Source: Bin55 sp964511425
Lineage (GTDB): Bacteria > Pseudomonadota > Gammaproteobacteria > Pseudomonadales > Azotimanducaceae
DNA length: 64,000 nucleotides
Assembly (NCBI GenBank): GCA_964511425.1
Contig: CAZEFI010000002.1
Span: forward strand, 1 to 64,000
Reading direction: 5' to 3'
Below, piece after piece: positions 9,500 through 18,174 of this stretch (the first letter of the stretch is position 1; every line of letters begins with the position of its first letter). The position numbers and the translations under genes are program-made. Below the pieces are notes generated by a model. The model had not been told where the DNA came from and did not search any database. It saw only the letters and a program-made list of their open reading frames with translations.

Positions 9500-11497
9500 A
9501 TGAGACGAATACTGGTTACCGCAGCACTGCCGTACTCAAACGGTTCGATTCATTTGGGACACTTGCTTGAGCACATCCAAACTGACATTTGGGTCCGGTT
9601 TCAGAAACTGCGTGGCAACGAATGTTACTTTATCTGCGCTGAAGACACCCATGGAACGGCGACGATGATCCGTGCCCAAGAAGCTGGTGTGACTCCAGAA
9701 CAGTGGGTTGAACGGTTACGTCGGGAGCACATTGAAGACTTCGAAGCGTTCGCGATAAGTCATGACAACTACTACACGACCCACTCGCCCGAAAATGAAC
9801 ACTTCGCGCGCGCGATTTACAGTAAATTGAACGACAACGGCGCAATTTACACTGCAGATATAGAACAACTTTATGACCCAGTAAAGAAGATGTTTCTCGC
9901 GGATCGGTATGTTCGAGGCACTTGTCCCCGTTGTGGAGCAGAAGATCAACCTGGAGACAACTGCGATTCTTGTGGCGCGACCTATGCCGCAACCGAATTA
10001 AAAGAACCACGATCCGCCCATACGAATACGCCTCCAGTTTTAAAATCGTCGACGCACTACTTCTTCAATCTACCCATGTTCGAAGACTTTTTGTGCATCT
10101 GGACCGAAAGCGGAACCGTACGACCTGAAATATCCAATAAACTCAAAGAATGGCTCGACGGTGGAATGAAAGCATGGGACATTAGTCGAGATGCGCCCTA
10201 TTTCGGTTTTCGCATACCTGAGACAGAGGATAAGTATTTCTATGTCTGGCTGGATGCCCCAATGGGGTACATGGCGAGTTTTCAAAATTGGTGCGATCAA
10301 ACAGGAATCAGTTTCGATGATTTCTGGAATAAGGAAAGTACTGCAGAAGTCCATCATTTCATCGGCAAAGACATTGTGAATTTTCATGCGCTATTCTGGC
10401 CTGCGGTACTCCACTGCGCCGGGTATCGGACACCGACCACCGTTCGGGTACACGGACACATCACCGTGAATGGAGAAAAAATGTCCAAGTCTCGGGGAAC
10501 TTTCATAAATGCGTCCACCTTTCGGGAGATACTTGATCCGGACACGTTACGATACTACTATGGCGCGCGACTCAATGCGTCTATGAGCGATATCGACATC
10601 AGTTTTGACGACTTCGTCAGCCGTGTGAATTCGGATCTAATTGGAAAACTGGTAAATATTCCTTCGCGTTGCGCGAACTTTTTGAAGAAAAATTTCGATT
10701 CCACGCTCGCGACAGAGTTGCCAGCACCGGAGCTGTTTGAAGAATTTGCTTCCAAACAGCAAGTTATTGAAGAACTTTACGAGGAAGGGGAAACAGGTCG
10801 AGTGGTGAGGGAGGTCATGAACTTAGCGGACCGCGCAAATCAATACATAGCGCAAAATCCTCCATGGGAGCTCGCAAAAACTCCGAATCGAGAACACGAA
10901 GTGCAAGCAGTCTGTACGATGGCGATAAATCTGTTCCGCACGCTCTGCGTTTATCTAAAACCAATCGTACCAAGATTAGTAAGACGTAGTGAAGAATATC
11001 TCAACGCTGGGGAACTCAAATGGAATGAAGTGACTCAACCGTTGTTAGCACATCAATTGGGTCCTTTCAAACGACTCATGTCACGTATTGATCCGAAGCA
11101 AATCGAGAAAATTATTCAGGCATCGAAGGACACTTCAGCGATGGGTTCAGAGACCAAAGAAGACAATTCAGAAACAATTGAACTGACTGAGTTTCAAAAA
11201 ATTGATCTTCGCGTAGCCCAAATTATTAACGCGAACGTCGTGGACGGCGCGGACAAGTTACTCAAGCTAGACCTTAAGGTGGGCGGTGAAAATCGCACAG
11301 TCTTCGCGGGAATTCGATCCGCTTATGAGCCGAGCGAACTGATTGGCCGCCACGTCGTAGTCGTAGCCAATTTGAAGCCACGAAAAATGCGTTTCGGTAC
11401 TTCCGAAGGCATGGTACTCGCGGCTGGTCCTGGAGGTAACGATATTTACCTCTTGTCTCCAGACGACGGTGCAGTAGCAGGTATGGAAGTGAATTGA
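9500..11497 (+). CDS. metG: Methionyl-tRNA synthetase
   Basis: Class I aminoacyl-tRNA synthetase of 665 residues. The HIGH-type motif is HLGH near residue 18, the KMSKS loop is GEKMSKSRGTF near residue 330. The zinc knuckle C-x2-C-x9-C-x2-C (CPRCG...CDSCG) is near 140-160, the E. coli type. The C-terminal 100 residues (from about 560) are an EMAP/Trbp-like tRNA-binding domain that also dimerises the enzyme. No Shine-Dalgarno sequence is evident upstream of the ATG. Confidence 0.98.
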   Translation: MRRILVTAALPYSNGSIHLGHLLEHIQTDIWVRFQKLRGNECYFICAEDTHGTATMIRAQEAGVTPEQWVERLRREHIEDFEAFAISHDNYYTTHSPENEHFARAIYSKLNDNGAIYTADIEQLYDPVKKMFLADRYVRGTCPRCGAEDQPGDNCDSCGATYAATELKEPRSAHTNTPPVLKSSTHYFFNLPMFEDFLCIWTESGTVRPEISNKLKEWLDGGMKAWDISRDAPYFGFRIPETEDKYFYVWLDAPMGYMASFQNWCDQTGISFDDFWNKESTAEVHHFIGKDIVNFHALFWPAVLHCAGYRTPTTVRVHGHITVNGEKMSKSRGTFINASTFREILDPDTLRYYYGARLNASMSDIDISFDDFVSRVNSDLIGKLVNIPSRCANFLKKNFDSTLATELPAPELFEEFASKQQVIEELYEEGETGRVVREVMNLADRANQYIAQNPPWELAKTPNREHEVQAVCTMAINLFRTLCVYLKPIVPRLVRRSEEYLNAGELKWNEVTQPLLAHQLGPFKRLMSRIDPKQIEKIIQASKDTSAMGSETKEDNSETIELTEFQKIDLRVAQIINANVVDGADKLLKLDLKVGGENRTVFAGIRSAYEPSELIGRHVVVVANLKPRKMRFGTSEGMVLAAGPGGNDIYLLSPDDGAVAGMEVN

Positions 11498-11510
11498 TGC
11501 TCTGTAGCTC

Positions 11511-12080
11511 TTGTTCGATCTCGTAACAGTCATTGGGGGTGCTGCCCTCGTCAATAATTTCGTTTTAGTCCAACTTCTTGGCCTGTGTCCCTTCATGGGT
11601 GTGTCGAATCGATTCGCTACTGCACTCCCGATGGGCATCGCCACGATTTTCGTTACTACACTCGCAACACTGCTAACAAATCTTCTTAATAATTACTTGT
11701 TAATACCTTATAACATTGAATTTCTAAGATTAGTACTCTTTATCACAGTCATCGCTGGAGTGGTTCAACTTACCGAACGATACATCAAATATACGAGCGA
11801 ATTACTACATCAAATGCTAGGCATCTACCTACCCTTGATCACCAGTAATTGTGCCATACTCGGCGTCGTTCTTACCGTCGCTGACCTATCTCTTGCACAG
11901 TCCCTCGCGGTAGGCATCGGTTCATCCGTCGGATTCACTGTCGTGTTGGTCTTGTTTTCTGGACTACGTGCTCGGTTGGATGAACGGAATGTACCCAAGG
12001 CATTCCGCGGTGCACCCATCGCATTTATCAATGTTGGTATATTGGCTCTAGCCTTTCTTGGATTCAAAGGGATGTTGTAA
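11511..12080 (+). CDS. rnfA: Electron transport complex subunit RnfA/RsxA
   Basis: A six-helix membrane subunit of the Rnf (Rsx) complex, which couples ferredoxin/NADH electron flow to ion transport or, in E. coli, reduces SoxR. The motif VNNFVLVQLLGLCPFMGVS near the N-terminus is diagnostic. The start is TTG 11511; an in-frame TAG lies two codons upstream, so no earlier start exists. It opens a six-gene operon directly after metG, with no obvious promoter in the 13-base gap. Its TAA overlaps the rnfB ATG as TAATG. Confidence 0.95.
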   Translation: MFDLVTVIGGAALVNNFVLVQLLGLCPFMGVSNRFATALPMGIATIFVTTLATLLTNLLNNYLLIPYNIEFLRLVLFITVIAGVVQLTERYIKYTSELLHQMLGIYLPLITSNCAILGVVLTVADLSLAQSLAVGIGSSVGFTVVLVLFSGLRARLDERNVPKAFRGAPIAFINVGILALAFLGFKGML

Positions 12081-12592
12081 TGGAACCAATCGTGATAGCT
12101 TCACTGGTGCTTGGTTGTAGCGCATTTACATTAGCTTGCTTAGTTGTCCTGACGGAACGAATATTACGAAGTAAACAAAAGCCCAACAATCTAATTGAAG
12201 TCATCAACGAACTGCTACCTCAAACGCAGTGTGCTCAGTGTGGATATCCTGGGTGTTTACCGTACGCGCAAGCGGTTGCGCGTGGAGAAAGTATCAGTCT
12301 TTGTATGCCCGGAGGAGTCACCACACAAAACGCTCTCGCTACATTACTCAATCGTACTGGAGAGCACTCAATTCAAAGCGACCCGCTTCCTCCTCTCGCC
12401 CGTATTCGCGAATCTGATTGCATCGGTTGTGGGTTGTGTGTTGCTGCGTGTCCAGTGGATGCAATCATCGGTGCTCCGAACTACCTGCATACCGTACTCG
12501 AACCACACTGCACCGGATGTGAGCTTTGTCTTTCTCCATGTCCAGTCGATTGCATTGATCTAATCCCGTCATCCAATGTCGGCGAAGCGTAG
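12080..12592 (+). CDS. rnfB: Electron transport complex subunit RnfB
   Basis: The ferredoxin-like subunit on the cytoplasmic face. One N-terminal membrane helix (about 5-25) is followed by a cluster motif CAQCGYPGC...C and two [4Fe-4S] ferredoxin motifs, CIGCGLCVAACP and CTGCELCLSPCP. The length of 170 is slightly short for the family, which is near 190. It overlaps rnfA by one base and rnfC by 17 bases. Confidence 0.95.
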   Translation: MEPIVIASLVLGCSAFTLACLVVLTERILRSKQKPNNLIEVINELLPQTQCAQCGYPGCLPYAQAVARGESISLCMPGGVTTQNALATLLNRTGEHSIQSDPLPPLARIRESDCIGCGLCVAACPVDAIIGAPNYLHTVLEPHCTGCELCLSPCPVDCIDLIPSSNVGEA

Positions 12593-13628
12593 ATTCACTC
12601 CCATCAAGTGGGAGCAAGCGACTCCGGAAGTCCTTCTGGACCGTATCGTGGAAGCGGAAGTAATTGGGATGGGCGGCGCAGGTTTCTCTACAGCAAAGAA
12701 AATCGCACTCGCTCGCAAACACCCACCGAATATTGTTATCGCTAACGGTATGGAAACTGATCCAGGGGTTTGCGCGGACAAAGTACTGTTAGAGCAACAC
12801 TTACGTGATGTTCTCGAAGGTTTGAGAATTGTCGCGAGCATTCTCGCTGCGGATCGTTGCTACATTGCGGTATCGGAGGAAGAAACAGCTAAGACCGCAT
12901 ATGCGATGCTTGGTGACAAAGAAACAGTGCGATACCTTACACCCACATTTCAAAACGGTGCCGAGCGAGAACTTATCAAAATTCTTACAGGGCATGTAGT
13001 GAAAGAGAGTGGATTTCCTGCAAACGATGGTTATGTAGTGTTGAACGTGCACACGCTGTTTGCAGTGGCAAAAGCAATTTCGGGTGATTCATTGGCCAAA
13101 AGGCTAGTCACAATAAACAACGAAACTCGTTGGATTGATATTGGAACACCGATTGACGCTATTTTGGAATGCGACGAAGCAATTCGCGTCGGCTGTTACG
13201 CTACTGGGCACCGTCCTCATAAGAATGAAGTATTGACGGCCGAGGTAAATGCCATCTCCATTGACAAATCTATCCATGCATTACCCTGTATCCATTGTGG
13301 GTGGTGCGATGAAGCATGTCCGAGAGACTTACCTGTAGAGTCTTTGTATCTGATCGCCCAGCAACAACAACCCGAACACTCGATCCAAGACGCTCTGGAC
13401 CGTTGTAACGACTGTGGAGCATGCGTGGTAGCCTGTCCAAGCAATATCCATATCCTCGATCATGTGCGAGCACTACGCCAGTTAAACGTCAACGAACAAG
13501 AAAGAGTATTAAGAGCCGCGTTAGCGCGCAAACGAGTAGAAGCTCGCGAACGACGATTACGATCTCGGGCTTTCGACTCCGACAACACTCGTACCGAAAG
13601 GATGCAACAACAACACAAGTGGCAGTGA
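12576..13628 (+). CDS. rnfC: RnfC, electron transport complex NADH/FMN subunit, N-terminally short
   Basis: Peripheral subunit that takes electrons from NADH. GMGGAGF (near residue 31) corresponds to the NADH-binding GxGGAGF loop, and two ferredoxin motifs follow (CIHCGWCDEACP, CNDCGACVVACP). The protein is only 350 residues. Compared with the E. coli RsxC sequence as I know it, the first 100 or so residues, a barrel-sandwich domain before the Rossmann-like core, are absent. The ATG lies inside rnfB, so there is no room for a longer protein and no frameshifted piece is visible. The usual ECEP motif reads ETDP. Confidence 0.93.
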   Translation: MSAKRRFTPIKWEQATPEVLLDRIVEAEVIGMGGAGFSTAKKIALARKHPPNIVIANGMETDPGVCADKVLLEQHLRDVLEGLRIVASILAADRCYIAVSEEETAKTAYAMLGDKETVRYLTPTFQNGAERELIKILTGHVVKESGFPANDGYVVLNVHTLFAVAKAISGDSLAKRLVTINNETRWIDIGTPIDAILECDEAIRVGCYATGHRPHKNEVLTAEVNAISIDKSIHALPCIHCGWCDEACPRDLPVESLYLIAQQQQPEHSIQDALDRCNDCGACVVACPSNIHILDHVRALRQLNVNEQERVLRAALARKRVEARERRLRSRAFDSDNTRTERMQQQHKWQ

Positions 13629-14506
13629 CCAACCGCCCCCGATTCCAGACTACTGGAGTTATGGCTCATGTAATTATTGCGCTCCTACCCGGCGTCGGCA
13701 TGAGTGTATGGTTCCTAGGTCCCCGAGCACTCATCGTGGTGCTAGTCTGCGTTCTTACCGCAGCAGCCACAGAAGTAATTGGTACCAGATCAATAAAAAC
13801 TGTTCGCGACGGGAGTGCGGTCATCACCGGCATGCTCATTGGACTGTGTCTGCCACCCACTGTTGCGTTCTGGGTACCAATTGTCGCCGCCGTTACTGCA
13901 ATCGCGCTGGGGAAATTAGTTTTTGGAGGACTCGGAAAGAACCTATTCAATCCTGCGATGGTTGGTTATGCTCTCGTGCTCGTGGCTTTTCCAATGCAAC
14001 TCGTCTATCTTGACGGCGTTACCGGTGCAACCGCATTAGACGTTTTAAAACATCGTGATGGGCAGGAATTGAGCCAATTTGTCAATCATCCTGCTTTCGG
14101 CCTCATCGGCGCAAAACATTTTGAATGGTTGAACTTAGCGTTTTTGATTGGCGGACTCTACCTCGTATTACTTCGGATCATACCATGGATACTCCCACTA
14201 AGCGTACTACTGGGTATGGCAATACCAGCACTAATTTTTTATCGAAGCGGTGGTGCGAACAGTTTGGGTGCTCCCTGGTTCCATTGGTTTGCGGGAGGAA
14301 CTATGCTGACTGCTTTCTTTATTGCCACCGATCCCGTGACCTCCCCTTCCGCGAAATTGCTTCAGTTTCTCTACGGCATGTTTGTTGGCTGTGTCGCGTT
14401 TTTTATTCGATGTTTCGGTGCGTGGGCTGATGGATTCGCGTTCGCTATCTTGCTGGCGAACGCGCTTTTACCCATTCTAGAACCGAAAAAACTTCCCAGT
14501 CAATGA
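13619..14506 (+). CDS. rnfD: Electron transport complex subunit RnfD
   Basis: A polytopic membrane subunit that carries a covalent FMN on a threonine. The likely attachment site is VTGATALD near residue 140. The open frame extends to 13421, but that part is a shadow of rnfC. The two usable starts are GTG 13619 and GTG 13625; the latter overlaps the rnfC stop as GTGA. I report 13619. The product, about 295 residues, is shorter than the roughly 350 of E. coli. Confidence 0.93.
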   Translation: MAVTNRPRFQTTGVMAHVIIALLPGVGMSVWFLGPRALIVVLVCVLTAAATEVIGTRSIKTVRDGSAVITGMLIGLCLPPTVAFWVPIVAAVTAIALGKLVFGGLGKNLFNPAMVGYALVLVAFPMQLVYLDGVTGATALDVLKHRDGQELSQFVNHPAFGLIGAKHFEWLNLAFLIGGLYLVLLRIIPWILPLSVLLGMAIPALIFYRSGGANSLGAPWFHWFAGGTMLTAFFIATDPVTSPSAKLLQFLYGMFVGCVAFFIRCFGAWADGFAFAILLANALLPILEPKKLPSQ

Positions 14507-14940
14507 AAGCGATCACGACGCTCACGATTCTGGCGTTGATCGCTGGGTTTTTGCTCTCCTCAGTACACTTGCTCACTCGAGACCGAATCGATCAGAACAA
14601 ACTAAGTGCTGAAGCTCAAGTGCTCGCAGGTTTGGTAGACACATCTGATCCAAAATTGCTGCGTGCACAGGGTATTGAATTGGTCAACATCGAGACTAGG
14701 GGCTACGGAGGCACCATGAAAATTGTCGTTGCAATTCGTGAAGAGGAAATTCTTGGTGTGCGCGTGCTCAGCCACGGTGAAACACCGGGTTTTTCCGACG
14801 TTTTAAAGCCCACAGGATGGATCAATCAATTTGCCGAAAAGCCCCTTAACGAAATCGACGCAGTGAGTGGTGCGACCATTACGACCACAGCAGTCCGGCG
14901 CGCCGTCATGGATGGAATTCGGAGGCGACAGAAGAATTGA
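14503..14940 (+). CDS. rnfG: Electron transport complex subunit RnfG
   Basis: A periplasmic FMN-binding subunit with one N-terminal helix (about 3-22). The flavinylation motif SGATITTTAVRRAV lies near residue 124, its Thr being the expected FMN-phosphate attachment site. At 145 residues it is well below the roughly 200 of typical RnfG. ATGA overlap with rnfD and a 4-base overlap with rnfE show tight coupling. Confidence 0.93.
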   Translation: MKAITTLTILALIAGFLLSSVHLLTRDRIDQNKLSAEAQVLAGLVDTSDPKLLRAQGIELVNIETRGYGGTMKIVVAIREEEILGVRVLSHGETPGFSDVLKPTGWINQFAEKPLNEIDAVSGATITTTAVRRAVMDGIRRRQKN

Positions 14941-15557
14941 ACACGCTCAAACATAGATTATTAGACGGTTTGTGGACACGTAATGTGGCCATGACCCAAC
15001 TTCTTGGTCTGTGTCCGTTGCTTGCAGTCAGCTATAACGTTAAAAATGCACTAGGTTTAGCCGTAGCGAGTACGTTTGTTCTCGTGTCCTCTTCTTGTTT
15101 GGTGTCGCTACTGCGTCAAGGAATTCCCGAGAATATCCGACTGCCCTGCTTTGTGTTGGTGATTGCGACTTTTACCTCGATCGCTCACGCGATCATGCAA
15201 GCTTATGCTTGGGATATCTATCAGCAAATCGCGCTTTTCGTACAAATTATTGTGACCAACTGTATGATTCTTGGTCACGTAGAGTCTGTAGCGTCTCGGC
15301 AGAACGTATTGACTTCGGTTGTAACCGCCATGGGTACCGCACTAGGATTTTCGCTAGCGCTACTGGTACTTGGTGGTATAAGGCAGGTGCTTGGGCTATT
15401 TACACCGTTCGCGACTCAACCGGTTGGCTCGTTTTTTGTCATTGGAATCGTGCTTGCTATGGTCAATTTCATACGCGGGCTCGCACAAACGGATGATGAA
15501 CAGCAAACATTGACTGATCCACACAATACACAGCAGGAGTATCAAAGTGGCACTTAG
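14937..15557 (+). CDS. rnfE: Electron transport complex subunit RnfE
   Basis: A six-helix membrane subunit, homologous to RnfA but in inverted topology. The segment WTRNVAMTQLLGLCPLLAVSYNVKN corresponds to the conserved N-terminal block; ITNCMILG-type sequence (IVTNCMILGHVES) follows. It has 206 residues. The translated start is at the TTG of the TTGA overlapping the rnfG stop. It closes the Rnf set; no rnfH follows. Confidence 0.94.
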   Translation: MNTLKHRLLDGLWTRNVAMTQLLGLCPLLAVSYNVKNALGLAVASTFVLVSSSCLVSLLRQGIPENIRLPCFVLVIATFTSIAHAIMQAYAWDIYQQIALFVQIIVTNCMILGHVESVASRQNVLTSVVTAMGTALGFSLALLVLGGIRQVLGLFTPFATQPVGSFFVIGIVLAMVNFIRGLAQTDDEQQTLTDPHNTQQEYQSGT

Positions 15558-16239
15558 TAGATCTGAAATTCTGAATGATTTAGTTCGTAGCTATCGAATA
15601 TTTGGCGCTTTGGGTTGGGGCGATCTTGGTGATGGGCACATTAGCGCACGCGATCCAGAACGGGAAGAGTGTTTCTGGCTACTTAAAGATAGTGTCCCTT
15701 TCACACAAGCTAGCATCGACGATTTAGTGATGTTAGACCGATCTGGCGACACTGTTATCGGCGAAGGAAGAGTAAACTCTCCTGCATTTAGTATCCATTG
15801 TCCAATACTAACCGCACGTGCGGATCTGAACGCGGCCGCTCATACACACACTCCGTGGGGTACACCCTTTTCCGCAGAAGTGAGACCAATTTTGCCGATC
15901 ACCCAAGAAGCGTGCATCTTTCATGACGATTGCGCGATCTTCGACGATGAAGAGGTGCAAATTCGAGCGTTAGACGGTGGCTCGCGTATAGCACAATGTT
16001 TGGGACATAAACATGCCATTATTCTTCGGAATCACGGATTACTCACAGCAGGGGCTTCTGTTGCCAGTGCGGTAGTACGATTTGTAACGCTAGAACGAGT
16101 CGCGGAGGCGCATTTAAAGGTACAAAACCCGGTCCCAATTTCAGACGAAGCTGCTAAACAAGCCAATACCAGCTTATTTCGCGAAACTCGGGTCCGAGCA
16201 AAATTCGAATACTTAGCAAAATTCCACGGGGTCTCGTAA
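15547..16239 (+). CDS. Class II aldolase/adducin-family protein
   Basis: A 230-residue member of the class II aldolase/adducin fold. Zinc-ligand-like histidines are visible in AAHTHTPWG (H-x-H) and in LRNHGLLTAG. The family includes fuculose-phosphate aldolase, ribulose-5-phosphate epimerase and bacterial aldolases of unknown substrate; no substrate can be assigned. The start is GTG 15547: AGGAG at 15535-15539 lies 7 bases before it, and the gene overlaps the rnfE stop by 11 bases. Its position between rnfE and nth interrupts the usual rnfE(H)-nth order and implies cotranscription with both. Confidence 0.85.
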   Translation: MALSRSEILNDLVRSYRIFGALGWGDLGDGHISARDPEREECFWLLKDSVPFTQASIDDLVMLDRSGDTVIGEGRVNSPAFSIHCPILTARADLNAAAHTHTPWGTPFSAEVRPILPITQEACIFHDDCAIFDDEEVQIRALDGGSRIAQCLGHKHAIILRNHGLLTAGASVASAVVRFVTLERVAEAHLKVQNPVPISDEAAKQANTSLFRETRVRAKFEYLAKFHGVS

Positions 16240-16261
16240 ATTTAGTTTACCGCAGAACGCC

Positions 16262-16903
16262 ATGAACCAAGATAAACGTCGACTGATCTTCGAACGCTTT
16301 CGCGAGAAAAACACAGATCCGGACACCGAACTCCATTACCAGTCTCCGTTCCAATTATTAATTGCAGTAATCCTTTCAGCTCAAGCGACCGATGTCAGTG
16401 TCAACTTAGCAACGAAGGAGTTGTTCACGATAGCACCAACTCCAGGCGAAATGCTCAAACTCGGTGTTGAAGGATTAAAGGAATACATCAAAACTATTGG
16501 ACTCTTCAACGCTAAAGCGAAAAACGTACACAATACGTGCAGAATCCTATTAGAGGAACATAACGGTGAAGTCCCAATAACTAGGGAAGAATTGGAACGC
16601 CTACCAGGGGTTGGTCGAAAGACGGCCAATGTCGTACTGAACACGGCGTACGACCATCCTGTGATCGCTGTCGATACCCACATTTTCCGTGTTGCAAATC
16701 GGACGAAAATTGCTCGTGGAAAGGACCCGAGAGAAGTGGAAGATCGACTAACCAAGTGGGTGCCTCCAGAGTTCAAGAAGGGAGCACATCATTGGTTGAT
16801 CCTACACGGTCGATATGTTTGTACGGCTCGAAAGCCCAAGTGCTATCTCTGTGAAATCGAGGATTTGTGCGAATACAAAGACAAGACACCGATGCCCGAG
16901 TAA
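16262..16903 (+). CDS. nth: Endonuclease III
   Basis: DNA glycosylase/AP lyase that removes oxidised pyrimidines. The helix-hairpin-helix LPGVGRKTANVVL is followed by the catalytic Asp region AVDTHIFRVANR. The C-terminal cluster motif C-x6-C-x2-C-x5-C (CTARKPKCYLCEIEDLC) binds [4Fe-4S]. Length 213 is standard. It is the last gene of the rnf operon, as in E. coli rsx-nth. Confidence 0.97.
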   Translation: MNQDKRRLIFERFREKNTDPDTELHYQSPFQLLIAVILSAQATDVSVNLATKELFTIAPTPGEMLKLGVEGLKEYIKTIGLFNAKAKNVHNTCRILLEEHNGEVPITREELERLPGVGRKTANVVLNTAYDHPVIAVDTHIFRVANRTKIARGKDPREVEDRLTKWVPPEFKKGAHHWLILHGRYVCTARKPKCYLCEIEDLCEYKDKTPMPE

Positions 16904-16926
16904 ACAATATTTAGTCGAAATTACCC

Positions 16927-16950
16927 CGTAGGCACCGCACAAGACCTACG
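16927..16950 (+). terminator. Weak hairpin after nth
   Basis: CGTAGG (16927-16932) pairs with CCTACG (16945-16950) across a 12-base loop, 24 bases after the nth stop. There is no T-run after it, so it is at best a weak or Rho-assisted terminator or an RNA-stabilising stem. Confidence 0.2.
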
Positions 16951-17051
16951 CATTCCGTATAAACCTATTAGGAACGTCTCGTGTTGTGCGAATCTGTCTA
17001 CCACTCATTCAGTACAGACGGACACACACAAGTTTGTAAGGTTGCTGACCA

Positions 17052-17672
17052 ATGGAGTTAAAAGATCGATTTCGTGGCTATATGCCGGTCGTGCTAGATC
17101 TCGAGACCGGAGGGACCGATCCCTACAACCACGCAATTGTGGAAATTGCAATCGTTTTCCTCGACTGGAACGACGATATTCTGCGACCAGGTGACCACCA
17201 TCGCTGGGCTGTTCTACCCCATCCTGATACGACTATAGAAGAGTCGTCTCTGGACCTCATTGGCATTGATCCATTCGACCCAGCGCGAGGAGCTCAGTTG
17301 GAAGAGACCTGTTTGAGAGAGTGTTTTCGGTCTATTCGTAAACGGATGGAAGCAAACTCATGCACACGAGCTTACTTAGTCGGTCATAACGCGTATTTTG
17401 ACCATAGCTTCGTCAAGGCAGCCGCACACCGCAACGGTGTCGGTCAAAATCCTTTTCACCTTTTTACAGTAATCGACACGGCTTCGTTAGCAGCCGTAAA
17501 TTTTGGACACTCCGTGTTATCGGTAGCATGTACTCGCGCGGGTATTGAATTTGACGAAAACAAAGCACACTCTGCGTTATATGATGCAACGGTGACATCT
17601 CAGCTCTTCTGTACGATCGTGAATGAATGTAGGTTCAACCCAAATTGGATCGATCTCAATACGAACGAATGA
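17052..17672 (+). CDS. rnt: Ribonuclease T
   Basis: A DEDD-family 3'-5' exoribonuclease that matures tRNA and other stable RNA ends. Motif I is VVLDLETGGTDP, motif II is GHNAYFDHSFV and motif III is HSALYDATVTSQ. Its 206 residues are the usual length. It converges on grxD with 20 bases between stops, the same neighbour relation seen in many Gammaproteobacteria. Confidence 0.96.
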   Translation: MELKDRFRGYMPVVLDLETGGTDPYNHAIVEIAIVFLDWNDDILRPGDHHRWAVLPHPDTTIEESSLDLIGIDPFDPARGAQLEETCLRECFRSIRKRMEANSCTRAYLVGHNAYFDHSFVKAAAHRNGVGQNPFHLFTVIDTASLAAVNFGHSVLSVACTRAGIEFDENKAHSALYDATVTSQLFCTIVNECRFNPNWIDLNTNE

Positions 17673-17692
17673 AAGCGCGAACGAACCCTGCA

Positions 17693-18028
17693 CTAAGAAG
17701 ATTCAGAATCATCGGCGGCAGAATCAAGAAGGGGTTGAAGTTCACCCTGTGCATGCAATTCGCTTACAATGTCGCAGCCTCCGATCAGCTCCCCTTTTAC
17801 GTACAACTGTGGGAACGTCGGCCAATTAGCGATGTTTGGTAGAGTTTGACGAATCACCGGATTGCTCAAAATATCCACGTAAGAAAATCGCTGATTACAT
17901 TCCATCAAACACTGCACTGTTCGTGCTGAAAAACCACATTGAGGCGCATTCGGTGAGCCTTTCATATATAGTAAGATCGGATTATTCGCAATTTGCTCTT
18001 TAATTGCTTCAGCAACGTCGTCGGTCAT
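17693..18028 (-). CDS. grxD: Monothiol glutaredoxin Grx4
   Basis: A CGFS-type glutaredoxin that binds a [2Fe-2S] cluster with glutathione and passes it to target proteins or to BolA partners. The motif is PQCGFSARTVQ. I chose ATG 18028 (MTDDVAEAIKEQI) because GGAG lies 8 bases before it; the TTG seven codons upstream has no such site. The product is 111 residues, normal for the family. Confidence 0.94.
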   Translation of the reverse strand: MTDDVAEAIKEQIANNPILLYMKGSPNAPQCGFSARTVQCLMECNQRFSYVDILSNPVIRQTLPNIANWPTFPQLYVKGELIGGCDIVSELHAQGELQPLLDSAADDSESS

Positions 18029-18174
18029 TCTTATATCTCCATACCTCAAAATATTGAGTTAATTGTAATCTGTAGCTTATGGTCGGAGTTAGAGGTTCGC
18101 CTCACCGGTTGTGAATCACAGAGCGAAAGAAATACTCTGAACAAATTTATCTCTAAATCTAGGACGCGACAAAC

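Noticed and set aside
13421..13618. N-terminal extension of RnfD
   Set aside because: Arg/Ser/Thr-rich shadow of rnfC; the RnfD family begins near the GTG at 13619/13625.
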